From assembly GCA_039931245.1 (NCBI GenBank), contig JBDTSH010000005.1, positions 1 to 49,090 of the forward strand: DNA of 49,090 nucleotides, given 5' to 3'. Below, piece after piece: positions 1 to 8,023 of this stretch. The translations under genes were made by a program, and so were the position numbers. This DNA comes from UBA4729 sp039931245 (lineage in GTDB: Bacteria; Patescibacteriota; Saccharimonadia; Saccharimonadales; UBA4665). The notes beneath the pieces are model-generated. The model saw only the letters and a program-made list of their open reading frames with translations. It ran no database searches and had not been told where the DNA came from. Every line of letters begins with the position of its first letter. The stretch's first letter is position 1.

Positions 1-47
1 AATTAGGAATTAGGAATTAGGAATTAGGAATTAGGAATTAGGAATTA
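1..47. repeat. Tandem heptanucleotide repeat at the proS start
   Basis: Six full copies and one partial copy of AATTAGG run head to tail and end one base before the proS ATG. The last copy supplies an AGGA that could act as a Shine-Dalgarno site 5 nt before the start. The window opens inside the array, so its true length is unknown. A 7-nt unit directly before a start codon could change spacing or promoter geometry if copy number varies. It could also be an artefact at a contig edge. Confidence 0.9.
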
Positions 48-48
48 A

Positions 49-1299
49 ATGAGACTTTCACAACTTTTCACCAAAACAAGTAAGAATATCCCCGCCGACG
101 AGACTGCCAAAAATGCCAAGCTGCTTATCCAGGCTGGCTTTATCCATAAGGAAATGGCCGGGGTTTATACTTTTTTGCCGCTCGGTCTGCGCGTGCTTAA
201 CAATATCGCCAACATTGTCCGCGAAGAAATGGACGCCATTGGTGGCCAAGAAGTCTTGATGCCAGCCCTCCAGCTCAAAGAGCACTATGTGACGACCGGG
301 CGGTGGAGCGACGAGGTTGTCGACAACTGGTTTAAGACAAAGCTTGTAAACGGTACCGAGCTCGGACTTGGCTTTTCCCACGAAGAAGATTTGACCCCAC
401 TCATTAAAAACTTCATTACATCCTACAAAGACCTACCGATTGCTGTCTATCAGGTCCAGACCAAATTTCGTAATGAGCTGCGCAGCAAGAGTGGTCTGAT
501 GCGTGGACGCGAATTTTTGATGAAAGACATGTATTCATTCTCTTTGACTCAGGCGCAGCACGATGAATTTTACGAAAAAGCCCAAGCAGCCTATACACGT
601 ATCTACGACCGTCTCGGTATCGGCGACCGCACATTCATGACGTTTGCCAGTGGCGGCAGCTTCAGCAAGTATAGCCACGAGTTCCAGACTCTGAGTGACG
701 CTGGTGAAGATACGCTTTACTTGAGTCGTAAAAAGGGAATTGCCATTAATAAAGAAGTTATGAATGATGATGTTGTCGCTGAGCTGTCTATCGATCGTGC
801 TGAACTCGAAGAAGTAAAGGGAATTGAAGTGGGTAATATATTTAGCCTCAATACAAAGTTTTCGGAACCTTTTAGCCTGACGGTCAACGATGAAACCGGA
901 GTCGTTACGCCGATTATTATGGGCTGCTACGGTATCGGTATCAGCCGTGCAATGGGTACGATTGCCGAACTACTAAGTGACGATAAGGGTTTAGTCTGGC
1001 CCGAAAACATTGCCCCAGCCAAAGTATACCTTGCTCGACTCGGCGATAGCCCGGAAGTCGTCAAGCAAGCCGACGAGCTCTATGCGCACTTGACTCAGTC
1101 ACACATTACGGTACTATATGATGACCGTAACGCACGACCGGGGCAAAAATTTGCCAATGCCGATCTTATGGGTATTCCAACGAGGGTTGTCGTTAGTGAC
1201 AAAACCGTTGAAGCACAAACGTACGAGATAAAGGGTCGTTCGAGCCAAGAGGCTACGTATGTGTCGCTACAGGACCTACTTAAAACATTAGGTGCTTAA
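49..1299 (+). CDS. proS: Prolyl-tRNA synthetase, compact form
   Basis: Class II synthetase that charges tRNA-Pro in the cytosol. Motif 2 (FRNELR, about residues 140-145) and motif 3 (GCYGIGISR, about 292-300) are clear, and a C-terminal anticodon-binding domain follows from about residue 325. At 416 aa it is much shorter than the roughly 570-aa bacterial type with an inserted editing domain: motif 2 and motif 3 are only about 150 residues apart. It therefore probably lacks the INS domain that clears Ala-tRNA-Pro. The ATG follows an AGGA inside the heptamer array. No partner gene is visible upstream because the window begins here. Confidence 0.95.
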   Translation: MRLSQLFTKTSKNIPADETAKNAKLLIQAGFIHKEMAGVYTFLPLGLRVLNNIANIVREEMDAIGGQEVLMPALQLKEHYVTTGRWSDEVVDNWFKTKLVNGTELGLGFSHEEDLTPLIKNFITSYKDLPIAVYQVQTKFRNELRSKSGLMRGREFLMKDMYSFSLTQAQHDEFYEKAQAAYTRIYDRLGIGDRTFMTFASGGSFSKYSHEFQTLSDAGEDTLYLSRKKGIAINKEVMNDDVVAELSIDRAELEEVKGIEVGNIFSLNTKFSEPFSLTVNDETGVVTPIIMGCYGIGISRAMGTIAELLSDDKGLVWPENIAPAKVYLARLGDSPEVVKQADELYAHLTQSHITVLYDDRNARPGQKFANADLMGIPTRVVVSDKTVEAQTYEIKGRSSQEATYVSLQDLLKTLGA

Positions 1300-1309
1300 G
1301 TCACCGTGT

Positions 1310-1318
1310 TGCTATAAT
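1310..1318 (+). promoter_or_regulatory. Extended -10 promoter for greA
   Basis: TGCTATAAT, a TGn-extended consensus -10 box, lies just after the proS stop and about 55 nt before greA. A weak -35 (TTAGGT) sits within the proS 3' end. An extended -10 can work without a strong -35. Confidence 0.65.
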
Positions 1319-1374
1319 AAAGCCAGAAAATTGCGCCAGCAATCCTACAATTAAGAAGGAGGGGATACTGACTG

Positions 1375-1830
1375 ATGAAGAAACGATTTAGACTCACCCA
1401 AGAAGGCGTCAATGAACTCAAAGCCGAAGTTGATGCACTAGTTGCGAAAAGACCGATTGTTGCCGAAGCGATTCGCAGCGCCCGTGAAATGGGTGATTTG
1501 TCCGAGAACGCCGAGTATCAGACAGCCCGACAAGAGCAAGAGCGCAATGAAGCACGTATTTCCGAACTTGAAAATATATTGCAAAGCGTCGAAATCATCA
1601 AGAAGCCGTCCGGAGGCAGTAAAGTTCAGCTTGGCTCCAAGGTTAAACTCAGTAATGGTTCCGTCAAAGAGTTTCAAGTAGTTGGTACTGTCGAGGCCGA
1701 CCCGCTCAATGGCAAAATTTCCGATGAATCTCCCATCGGACAGGCTTTGCTTGGCAAAAAAGTCGGCGATTCGGTCGAGATCAAGACTCCGGTCGAGACC
1801 GTGACCTACCAGATCATCGAAATTAGCTAA
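1375..1830 (+). CDS. greA: Transcription elongation factor GreA
   Basis: GreA binds the RNA polymerase secondary channel and stimulates cleavage of backtracked transcripts. The 151-aa length is usual for the family (about 158). The N-terminal coiled coil carries the conserved tip DLSENAEY at residues 41-48, whose acidic residues coordinate catalytic Mg. The C-terminal FKBP-like domain spans roughly residues 80-151. A strong AAGGAGGGG ribosome-binding site lies 10 nt before the ATG, and the gene has its own extended -10 promoter, so it can be expressed independently of proS. Confidence 0.96.
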   Translation: MKKRFRLTQEGVNELKAEVDALVAKRPIVAEAIRSAREMGDLSENAEYQTARQEQERNEARISELENILQSVEIIKKPSGGSKVQLGSKVKLSNGSVKEFQVVGTVEADPLNGKISDESPIGQALLGKKVGDSVEIKTPVETVTYQIIEIS

Positions 1831-2035
1831 TAGTTCGGTGAATTTCCTCTTGCTGCTTATCGCCAAGTTTTTAGGATTTTGTTAGGGTACGCCCGCCAAA
1901 CTCAGTAATGTTTGCGGTTCTCTGTTCTATTTCGGATAAACACTAACGCAATAAACTATTTTACTGCCCCACACGGGTGTCGCGCCCATAGTGTTCGGTT
2001 GAAGGATCATTTAGGCATTCTTTAAGGGGGTAAGG

Positions 2036-2356
2036 ATGGAAAAAAATTTATCGAGAATTAATATGGGGGCTCATACCGCACCGGGATCTTCATCGGGTGA
2101 GGCATCTATACCTCCTGCGAACCTAATACCACTACAGGTAGATGTAGAGCCTCATTATGCCGGCGACCGCGACCACAACCTCGGCGCAACTGCGGAAGCA
2201 GCTAAAGAGGATGACCTTGGTAATTTGGATAGGCTGACGCCAGAGGAGTTAGTAAAAGCTGGCGCAAGAGCTTTGGTAGCCATGAGTGCGGCAGCATCGT
2301 ATCATCCGCCTGAAGTTTTTACGCAAGAAGTACCGCCGAGCGATTTATTGGGCTAG
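2036..2356 (+). CDS. Hypothetical protein, 106 aa, low complexity
   Basis: I do not recognise this protein. It is rich in Ala, Pro, Gly, Glu and Asp, has no membrane segment, and looks disordered apart from a short helix around residues 70-90 (LTPEELVKAGARALVAM). The best support for translation is a good AAGGGGGTAAGGA purine stretch immediately before the ATG. It sits alone between greA and lysS, with about 200 bp upstream and 160 bp downstream of non-coding DNA. It could be a lineage-specific small protein; a chance reading frame cannot be excluded. Confidence 0.55.
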   Translation: MEKNLSRINMGAHTAPGSSSGEASIPPANLIPLQVDVEPHYAGDRDHNLGATAEAAKEDDLGNLDRLTPEELVKAGARALVAMSAAASYHPPEVFTQEVPPSDLLG

Positions 2357-2474
2357 GCCTCTCGAGCGCCGGCAATTATCATAGTCTTATCAATGCTTGA
2401 ATGGTGGCCGGGGTTTAATCAGATTGCTGACATTCACTCTATTGGCACTGCTAAGCTTACGTTCAGCTACTCCG

Positions 2475-2482
2475 TGGGTTAT
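2475..2482 (+). promoter_or_regulatory. Probable lysS promoter (-10)
   Basis: A TATACT box lies about 35 nt before the lysS ATG, with TTACGT about 17 bp upstream as a poor -35 match. The surrounding 2357-2516 interval has no other support for coding. Confidence 0.45.
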
Positions 2483-2516
2483 ACTAGGAGCTAATTAGTA
2501 CTAACAAGCGGGAACT

Positions 2517-4025
2517 ATGGCAACACTAAAAGAACTGCGCGACGAGCGCTTACGTAAACTTGAGGACTTAAGGCAACTAGGGATAAATCCGTACCCGGCG
2601 GAGGCACACCGAAGTCACCACATTGGGCAGGTTCACGCTGAATTTAACACCCTGGAAGGCCAACCGCTCAGTGTCGTCGGGCGGATCGTTTCTATTCGCA
2701 AGTTTGGCAAGATCGCCTTTATTGTTATCAAAGACGCCAGTGGCGAACTGCAGCTGTTTTGGCGGCACAACGAAGCCGCTGAGGCTGACCGCGTCAATGG
2801 CGAACTGCTGCTTACTGATATCAGTCTATTGGACTCAGGAGATTTCATAGAAGCCAGCGGCAAGCTTATCAAAACTCAAACTGGTGAAGAGTCGATCGAC
2901 ATCGAAACACTGCGCTTACTGACAAAATCGCTTCGACCCATGCCGACCAAACAAGACGGCTTCACGAACAAAGAGGAGCGCTTCCGCCGCCGCTACGTCG
3001 ACATGAACGTCAACGAAGACGTCCGTCAGCGTTTTGTCCGTCGCAGTAAATTCTGGCAGGCTACCCGTGATTTTCTGAATCAAAACGAGTTTGTAGAGGT
3101 CAATGTGCCGGTACTTGAACACACCACCGGGGGTGCCGACGCTAATCCGTTCGTGACCCATATGGACGCACTTGATCAGGACTTTTACCTGCGCATTAGC
3201 CACGAGTTACCACTGAAGCGCCTGCTGGGAGCGGGCTTTGAGAAAGTTTACGACATCGGTCCGCGATTTCGTAATGAAAACTACAGTGATGAGCATTTGC
3301 CAGAGCACGTCGCCATGGAATGGTATTGGGCCTACGCTGATTGGCAGGGTGGTATGAAATTTATGACAGACATGTATCGCTATGTCCTCCAGAATACATT
3401 CGGCACACTGAAATTTAAGCTAGGCGAGTTTGATGTCGACCTGGAAAAGGAGTGGGAGCAGTGGGACTATGTGGAAACTATTCAAAATCGCTATGGTATT
3501 AATCCCCTGGACTGTACGCTTGTACAAGTCAAGAAAGCGCTCGCGGACAACAAATTAGAGGTTGAGCAGACCGAAAATCTCGCCCGGGGTATTGATAAGC
3601 TGTGGAAGAACATTCGCAAAGACGTCGCCGGCCCGATCTGGCTCGTCAATACTCCGCTATTCATCAGCCCACTGTCGAAAGCAAACCCTGATCGACCGGA
3701 CACTGTTCAGCGCTTCCAGCCGATTATGGCGGGCAGTGAGCTCGGTAATGGCTTCAGCGAGCTCAACGACCCCGTCGAACAGCTGAGCCGTTTTGTCGAG
3801 CAGCAGCAACTACGCGATAGTGGTGACGACGAAGCTATGATGCTCGATATCGACTTTGTCGAAATGCTCGAATATGGGATGCCCCCGGCCTGTGGCTGGG
3901 GCTATAGTGAACGAGTATTCTGGATTTTTGAAGGTGTCACTGCCCGCGAAGGGGTGCCATTCCCCCAACTTCGCCAAGAAGTCGACGAGACAACGAAATT
4001 GATTTATCCGGACCTAAAATTTTAA
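2517..4025 (+). CDS. lysS: Lysyl-tRNA synthetase, class II, variant motif 3
   Basis: Charges tRNA-Lys. An N-terminal OB fold that binds the anticodon covers about residues 50-140 (VVGRIVSIRKFGKIAFIVIKD). Motif 2 is RFRNE at 250-254 followed by the usual DEHLPEHVAMEWY region. The end of the protein is unusual: the common bacterial GLGIGIDRL motif 3 is replaced by GWGYSERVFWIFEG (460-473) followed by GVPFPQL. The motif 3 arginine survives as SER-V rather than DR-L. The 502-aa length is normal. A modest GGGAAC purine run precedes the ATG. Confidence 0.95.
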   Translation: MATLKELRDERLRKLEDLRQLGINPYPAEAHRSHHIGQVHAEFNTLEGQPLSVVGRIVSIRKFGKIAFIVIKDASGELQLFWRHNEAAEADRVNGELLLTDISLLDSGDFIEASGKLIKTQTGEESIDIETLRLLTKSLRPMPTKQDGFTNKEERFRRRYVDMNVNEDVRQRFVRRSKFWQATRDFLNQNEFVEVNVPVLEHTTGGADANPFVTHMDALDQDFYLRISHELPLKRLLGAGFEKVYDIGPRFRNENYSDEHLPEHVAMEWYWAYADWQGGMKFMTDMYRYVLQNTFGTLKFKLGEFDVDLEKEWEQWDYVETIQNRYGINPLDCTLVQVKKALADNKLEVEQTENLARGIDKLWKNIRKDVAGPIWLVNTPLFISPLSKANPDRPDTVQRFQPIMAGSELGNGFSELNDPVEQLSRFVEQQQLRDSGDDEAMMLDIDFVEMLEYGMPPACGWGYSERVFWIFEGVTAREGVPFPQLRQEVDETTKLIYPDLKF

Positions 4026-4088
4026 TTTTATTTACATATAATTAAATACTGGTAAAGTTGAGGATAATCATTTAATGAGAATAAAAAA

Positions 4089-4523
4089 ATGGTGAGTCGA
4101 TTCAATCAACAACCTACCGGCAATGAAATAATTGACGGTCTTCAAGGCCTTCAGATAGTAGCGGACAATATCGATATGATCGACAGAAAAATAGCCCATG
4201 TCAGAGGCGCGATGGGCCTGCTCGCGGCTAAGACACTTCTTGGTCGACAATTCATGATAAGCACAGCGCAAGTACTCGGCAAAGATCCTGATGCGGAGCC
4301 AGACGATAGGATACTCTATAACGACGGCTTATTATTCATCGCCGAACTAGACTCTTTCGGTTACTTAGTCGACCATGGCATACCAATCGATAGTTTATCG
4401 CTCAATTTTCTACGTCCCGAAGTATTTGGTATCGATGAGCGAACTGAGCGACTCATTCGCGGGTTTACCTTCCAAGTGCCGGTTTTGGCCATCGAGTCGT
4501 GCGTGAGTGCTGAAGCGGCTTGA
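4089..4523 (+). CDS. Hypothetical protein, 144 aa
   Basis: I do not recognise this protein. It is predicted helical and soluble, with no signal peptide, no Cys pair and no clear catalytic motif. The start is uncertain. GTTGAGGA is well placed for an ATG at 4075, but that frame stops after six codons. The long frame opens at 4089, just after a run of seven A. One base change or slippage in the A run would join the two and add MRIKK to the protein. It lies before the 4566-5605 operon but has its own upstream AT-rich region with a possible TATAAT near 4036. Confidence 0.6.
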   Translation: MVSRFNQQPTGNEIIDGLQGLQIVADNIDMIDRKIAHVRGAMGLLAAKTLLGRQFMISTAQVLGKDPDAEPDDRILYNDGLLFIAELDSFGYLVDHGIPIDSLSLNFLRPEVFGIDERTERLIRGFTFQVPVLAIESCVSAEAA

Positions 4524-4547
4524 TTCTTAACCTCACCGATTCAGGGG

Positions 4548-4556
4548 TGATATAAT
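4548..4556 (+). promoter_or_regulatory. Extended -10 promoter, short-leader start at 4566
   Basis: TGATATAAT (TGn-extended consensus -10) ends 9 nt before the ATG at 4566. Transcription would start within 1-3 nt of the start codon, so the mRNA is expected to be leaderless or nearly so. No Shine-Dalgarno site fits in the gap. Confidence 0.7.
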
Positions 4557-4565
4557 TCTGTCAAT

Positions 4566-5240
4566 ATGAGTATAAGCAATTCATTTCCAGAGCCGTCCGA
4601 GCAACTGTTGATGCCGATGGATCCATCGCATTTTCAAGCTGAATTGCAGAGATACGCTAAGGTCGGCTACTATACTCGGGGACTCATTACCAAGTATGAG
4701 AACGACCAACCGGCGATTGTTGCAAATTTACGCATGCTGACTAACTTTATCCGGTTGCCCGAAGCAAATATCAGCCAGGCCGCGATGTATGTAAACGAGC
4801 ACTTCTATTACCTTGGCGGGCTGGTTGGCTTGGACGTGATGAAACTCGAGCAGGGTGCATCATTTGTTGCCTCGCTTTATGATGATCAGGCGGACAGTAT
4901 ACCGGTGCCTAACTTATCGGGGGCAGATAACAGCGACGAGAAACGTCTCATTATGGCGCGGTCGATGATGGAAGTGAGCGACTGTGGCTATTCATTAGCC
5001 GAGCCCTACCACGATATTATCGAACGCTTGGCCGACGAGTTGTGTGTGTCCGACGCTGATCATGGGCCTTACCTGCGCCGTGGTTTCGGCTTGACGATGT
5101 TCATGGCTGGCCAAGTCATTAAGCGTAATGTCGCCCTCGATGCGGCGGCGGACTTCGGGCTAATGAAATGTGAAGCCGATCAGGCCGTACACGGCAACTG
5201 GGACGATGCCTTTGTTGAACTTCTGCCAGGAGCTAACTAA
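4566..5240 (+). CDS. Hypothetical helical protein, 224 aa
   Basis: I do not recognise the family. The sequence is predicted mostly helical and acidic, with no signal peptide or membrane span. Notable stretches are AAMYVNEHFYYLGGLVGLDVMKL (around 78-100) and RRGFGLTMFMAGQVI (around 173-187). Its stop codon overlaps the ATG of the next gene (TAATG), a zincin metallopeptidase, so the two are translationally coupled and probably act together. Substrate, adaptor or regulator of the peptidase are all possible; nothing in the sequence decides. Confidence 0.7.
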   Translation: MSISNSFPEPSEQLLMPMDPSHFQAELQRYAKVGYYTRGLITKYENDQPAIVANLRMLTNFIRLPEANISQAAMYVNEHFYYLGGLVGLDVMKLEQGASFVASLYDDQADSIPVPNLSGADNSDEKRLIMARSMMEVSDCGYSLAEPYHDIIERLADELCVSDADHGPYLRRGFGLTMFMAGQVIKRNVALDAAADFGLMKCEADQAVHGNWDDAFVELLPGAN

Positions 5241-5605
5241 TGGACGTATCAGACGAAGAATTTCAAGAGCTGATAGACCAAGCTCTCGCCGAATTACCCG
5301 GTGAACACGTCAAGAGTATAAAAAATATCGCCATTTTGTACGAAACCGACCCGACACCGGCGCAGCGCTCCCAACTCGAGCTGCGCCACGATCAGACCTT
5401 ACTCGGTCTATACGAAGGTGTTCCGCTCAGCCAGCGTCAAGGCATGGGACGTACGCTGCCCGACAAAATTACCCTATTCAAGGGGCCACTACAGCGGCGG
5501 GCGAACAGCTTGGTAAGCCTCAAAGAGGAGATCAAACACACCCTTTGGCATGAAATTGCCCACTATTATGGACTCAACCACGATCGTATCGCCGAATTGG
5601 AATAA
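5240..5605 (+). CDS. Zincin-like metallopeptidase (PF06262 type)
   Basis: Small cytosolic metallopeptidase of the family called zincin_1 or MMP-like. The HEIAHYYGLNHDRI segment near the C-terminus (about 104-117) gives the HExxH zinc motif, with a further His and Asp downstream as in this family. The 121-aa length is usual. Substrates of these proteins are not known. The ATG overlaps the preceding stop by one base, placing it in an operon with the unknown 224-aa protein. The next gene begins 16 nt downstream. Confidence 0.85.
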   Translation: MDVSDEEFQELIDQALAELPGEHVKSIKNIAILYETDPTPAQRSQLELRHDQTLLGLYEGVPLSQRQGMGRTLPDKITLFKGPLQRRANSLVSLKEEIKHTLWHEIAHYYGLNHDRIAELE

Positions 5606-5621
5606 TTAAAGAAAGGCTGCT

Positions 5622-5933
5622 ATGACTGAAGCTGCACCCGCCGCCCACCAACCGAATTTATGGGATAAAATCTGGAGAGACAAGCAAGGAGCGGGCAAGA
5701 TCGTCATTTTCCAACTTCCCAATTGGCCACTACTTTTGTGGCTGGGCTTGATGGTCATCCCCCAATTCGCTAAGGGCCAATTATCTAGTGGTGCCACAAT
5801 AGCTGCTAGCGTGGTGATTATTATCTGGGGGGTGTGGGAGCTAACCAAAGGGGACAACTATTTTCGACGCAGCTTAGGTGCGGTGGTAATATTATTTTCA
5901 ATAGCTTCGCTGAGCAAAATTATTTTCGGCTAG
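5622..5933 (+). CDS. Small membrane protein, three predicted helices
   Basis: A 103-aa protein with a short polar N-terminus (WDKIWRDKQGAGK) and three hydrophobic stretches near residues 31-48, 58-74 and 84-101. No family is recognised. It lies 16 nt after the zincin gene with AAAGAAAGG before the ATG, so it is probably co-transcribed with it. It may be an anchor or accessory of that unit, but no motif links it to a function. Confidence 0.72.
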   Translation: MTEAAPAAHQPNLWDKIWRDKQGAGKIVIFQLPNWPLLLWLGLMVIPQFAKGQLSSGATIAASVVIIIWGVWELTKGDNYFRRSLGAVVILFSIASLSKIIFG

Positions 5934-5975
5934 CAGCAGGCTACAATCGAAATTATAAATTCAGAGAGGAAACAC

Positions 5976-6527
5976 ATGGAACCAATTACCATTGCCGTAC
6001 TAATCGGAACGACGCGGGTGCAGCGTCAATCAGACAAAGTCGCCCGCTATGTGGCTGAATTTGGACGCCGGTTGCCCGGGGTTGAAATTATTCTAGTTGA
6101 TCCCTCGGAATTTGACTTTCCTGGTGACGGCAACGATCCGGAAGGGAAGGATCCGCGCTATAGCGAAATTACGGCTCGGGCCGATGCCTTTTTTATTATT
6201 ACTCCGGAGTACAATCACAGCTTTCCGGGTTCACTTAAACGTATGCTAGACAGTGAGCTATCAAACTATAACCACAAGCCAGTCGCCTTTGCCGGCGTCA
6301 GCAACGGCGGTTGGGGTGGGGTGCGCGCCGTGGAAGCACTCGTGTCGGCTATCCGCGAAACTGGCCTCGTCGCCCTGTCGTGGGACGTTTACTTTCCCCG
6401 CGCCCAGGATATGTTTGAGGGGTCGGGTGCGCTTAAGCAACATCACGTCGAACGCTACGAGCGCAACCTCGCTAAGCTCTACGACGAGTTAGTCCGATTC
6501 GCTCGATTATTTAAGCAGATACGTTAA
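5976..6527 (+). CDS. NAD(P)H-dependent FMN reductase
   Basis: Flavodoxin-fold reductase of the FMN_red family (PF03358), which uses NAD(P)H to reduce FMN, quinones or similar acceptors in the cytosol. The phosphate-binding loop is IGTTRVQRQSDKVA (about 10-23), and the family signature TPEYNHSFPGSLKRMLD lies at about 75-91. The 183-aa length is typical. A GAGAGGAAAC ribosome-binding site precedes the ATG. DUF427 and msrA follow closely on the same strand, suggesting a small redox or stress unit. Confidence 0.9.
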   Translation: MEPITIAVLIGTTRVQRQSDKVARYVAEFGRRLPGVEIILVDPSEFDFPGDGNDPEGKDPRYSEITARADAFFIITPEYNHSFPGSLKRMLDSELSNYNHKPVAFAGVSNGGWGGVRAVEALVSAIRETGLVALSWDVYFPRAQDMFEGSGALKQHHVERYERNLAKLYDELVRFARLFKQIR

Positions 6528-6549
6528 AATATATGAGGAGGTAAATATT

Positions 6550-6852
6550 TTGAAAGCAACCTTAAACGGCACTGTAATCGCTGAGGCAAACAAAGCCGAC
6601 CTTATCTATATCGAACAGCGTTGGTATTTTCCGCCTGAATCAGTTGATCAAGCCTATCTGCGTGTCAGTTCGACGCCCTACACCTGTCCCTGGAAAGGGG
6701 TGTGTCAGTATTCGGACGTTCGCTCCGGTAACACGTGGGTGCATGACGCTGCCTGGACTTACCCTAGTCCCTTACCCACGTCATTGAAAATCGTCAAAAA
6801 AGATTATTCAAATTATGTGGCGTTTTGGCGTGACGTCGAGGTATCCGAGTAA
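6550..6852 (+). CDS. DUF427 domain protein
   Basis: A 100-aa protein matching the DUF427 family (PF04248), a small beta-rich fold of unknown function. Seen in the sequence: an early ADKADL-type segment (EANKADLIYIEQRWYFP), the STPYTCPWKGVCQYSDV region with two Cys (near 42-56), and VAFWRDVEV at the end. The start is TTG at 6550, supported by a perfect AGGAGG 8 nt upstream and by loss of the family N-terminus if a later start were used. Its stop overlaps the msrA start (TAATG), implying coupled expression. Confidence 0.88.
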   Translation: MKATLNGTVIAEANKADLIYIEQRWYFPPESVDQAYLRVSSTPYTCPWKGVCQYSDVRSGNTWVHDAAWTYPSPLPTSLKIVKKDYSNYVAFWRDVEVSE

Positions 6853-7334
6853 TGGAACAGGCCATTTTTGCCGCCGGCTGTTTTTGGGGCGTGCAGTATT
6901 ATTTTGACCAAGTTCCCGGCGTTATAGAGACCACAGTTGGTTACACTGGAGGTCATACGGAAGACCCAACCTATGAGGAAGTCTGCTCCCACACCACCGG
7001 TCACGCCGAGGCGGTACTGATTAAGTTTGACCCGCGAATAGTTAGTTTTGGGCTACTGTGTCAGCACTTTTTTCGCATGCACGACCCAACTCAGCTAAAC
7101 CGACAAGGTCCAGATATTGGTGATAGTTACCGTTCAGCAATTTATTACGTCACCGACGAACAAAAAACTATTGCCGAATCCGCGCGCGATGCAGCTCAAC
7201 CTAAATGGAGCGAACAAATCGTCACAGCAATCGAGTCGGCCGGTCCATTTTACGAAGCTGAAGCTTACCATCAGAAATTTACCGAGCGAACTGGTCGCGG
7301 CATGTGCCATGTTCCATATGAACCAATTACCTGA
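6852..7334 (+). CDS. msrA: Peptide methionine (S)-S-oxide reductase MsrA
   Basis: Repairs methionine-S-sulfoxide in proteins and free methionine. GCFWG at residues 9-13 carries the catalytic Cys10. VGYTGGHTEDPTYEEVC and the GHAEAV segment follow as expected, and a C-terminal Cys (RGMCH, near 151) is a candidate resolving residue. The 160-aa length is a minimal MsrA without an MsrB fusion, and no msrB is visible nearby. It overlaps DUF427 by one base and follows an FMN reductase. A host-associated organism facing oxidants would fit, but that is inference. Confidence 0.95.
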   Translation: MEQAIFAAGCFWGVQYYFDQVPGVIETTVGYTGGHTEDPTYEEVCSHTTGHAEAVLIKFDPRIVSFGLLCQHFFRMHDPTQLNRQGPDIGDSYRSAIYYVTDEQKTIAESARDAAQPKWSEQIVTAIESAGPFYEAEAYHQKFTERTGRGMCHVPYEPIT

Positions 7335-7384
7335 GCGATGCGTTTCGTCTAACCAGTTCGATAGTTTTCTAGTACACTAGGGTG

Positions 7385-8023
7385 ATGAAAGCAATTATCT
7401 TTGATTTTGACGGCACTTTGGCCGATAGTTTTAAGCTTGTCGTTGAAATTACCCAAGGTCTCACTCATCGCAAAGAACCGATTAGCGATCAGGAAATTGC
7501 TCGCTTGCGTCAGATGCGCTTATTGAATGTCGCCAAAGAACTTGGTTTGTCACGCTGGCGCTGGCCCCTCTTAATCATTCGTGGGCGGCGGCTCATGGCT
7601 CGACGTATCGGCGAAGTCCAACCATTTGAGGGAATTGAGGACGTGCTTAGAACATTGAGCAACGATCATTATCGTTTATTTGTTATGAGTAGTAACAGTA
7701 CCCGTAATGTCCAAGTTTTTTTGGTCCAACATGGCTTAAGCAACTTCTTTACGAATATTTATGGTGGCGTCGGTTTGCTCGGCAAATCCCGGGCGCTGCG
7801 TCGGATATTGCGTCATAATCAACTTCAACCCAAAGATGTCATTTATGTCGGTGATGAGCCGCGTGATATTGAAGCGTGTAAACGTGTTGATGTACCTTGC
7901 GTCGCCGTGGCCTGGGGTTTCAATACTCCGGAACTATTGGCCGAGCACGCTCCGATGGTGGTGGTCCGGACAAGTTCACAATTACGCAAAGTTCTTGAAG
8001 AGTGGGGCAGCAGTCTCGTATGA
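7385..8023 (+). CDS. HAD-family hydrolase, phosphoglycolate phosphatase-like
   Basis: Haloacid dehalogenase-fold phosphatase. Motif I DFDGTLAD (about 7-14) contains both catalytic Asp residues. Motif II is VMSSNST, motif III Lys lies in GKSRALRR, and motif IV is YVGDEPRDIEACK. A helical cap sits between motifs I and II as in Gph-like enzymes; the substrate is not determinable. The ATG at 7385 is preferred over a GTG one codon earlier because a TACACT -10-like box ends 6 nt before it, which suggests a leaderless start. The stop overlaps the next ATG (ATGA). Confidence 0.87.
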   Translation: MKAIIFDFDGTLADSFKLVVEITQGLTHRKEPISDQEIARLRQMRLLNVAKELGLSRWRWPLLIIRGRRLMARRIGEVQPFEGIEDVLRTLSNDHYRLFVMSSNSTRNVQVFLVQHGLSNFFTNIYGGVGLLGKSRALRRILRHNQLQPKDVIYVGDEPRDIEACKRVDVPCVAVAWGFNTPELLAEHAPMVVVRTSSQLRKVLEEWGSSLV

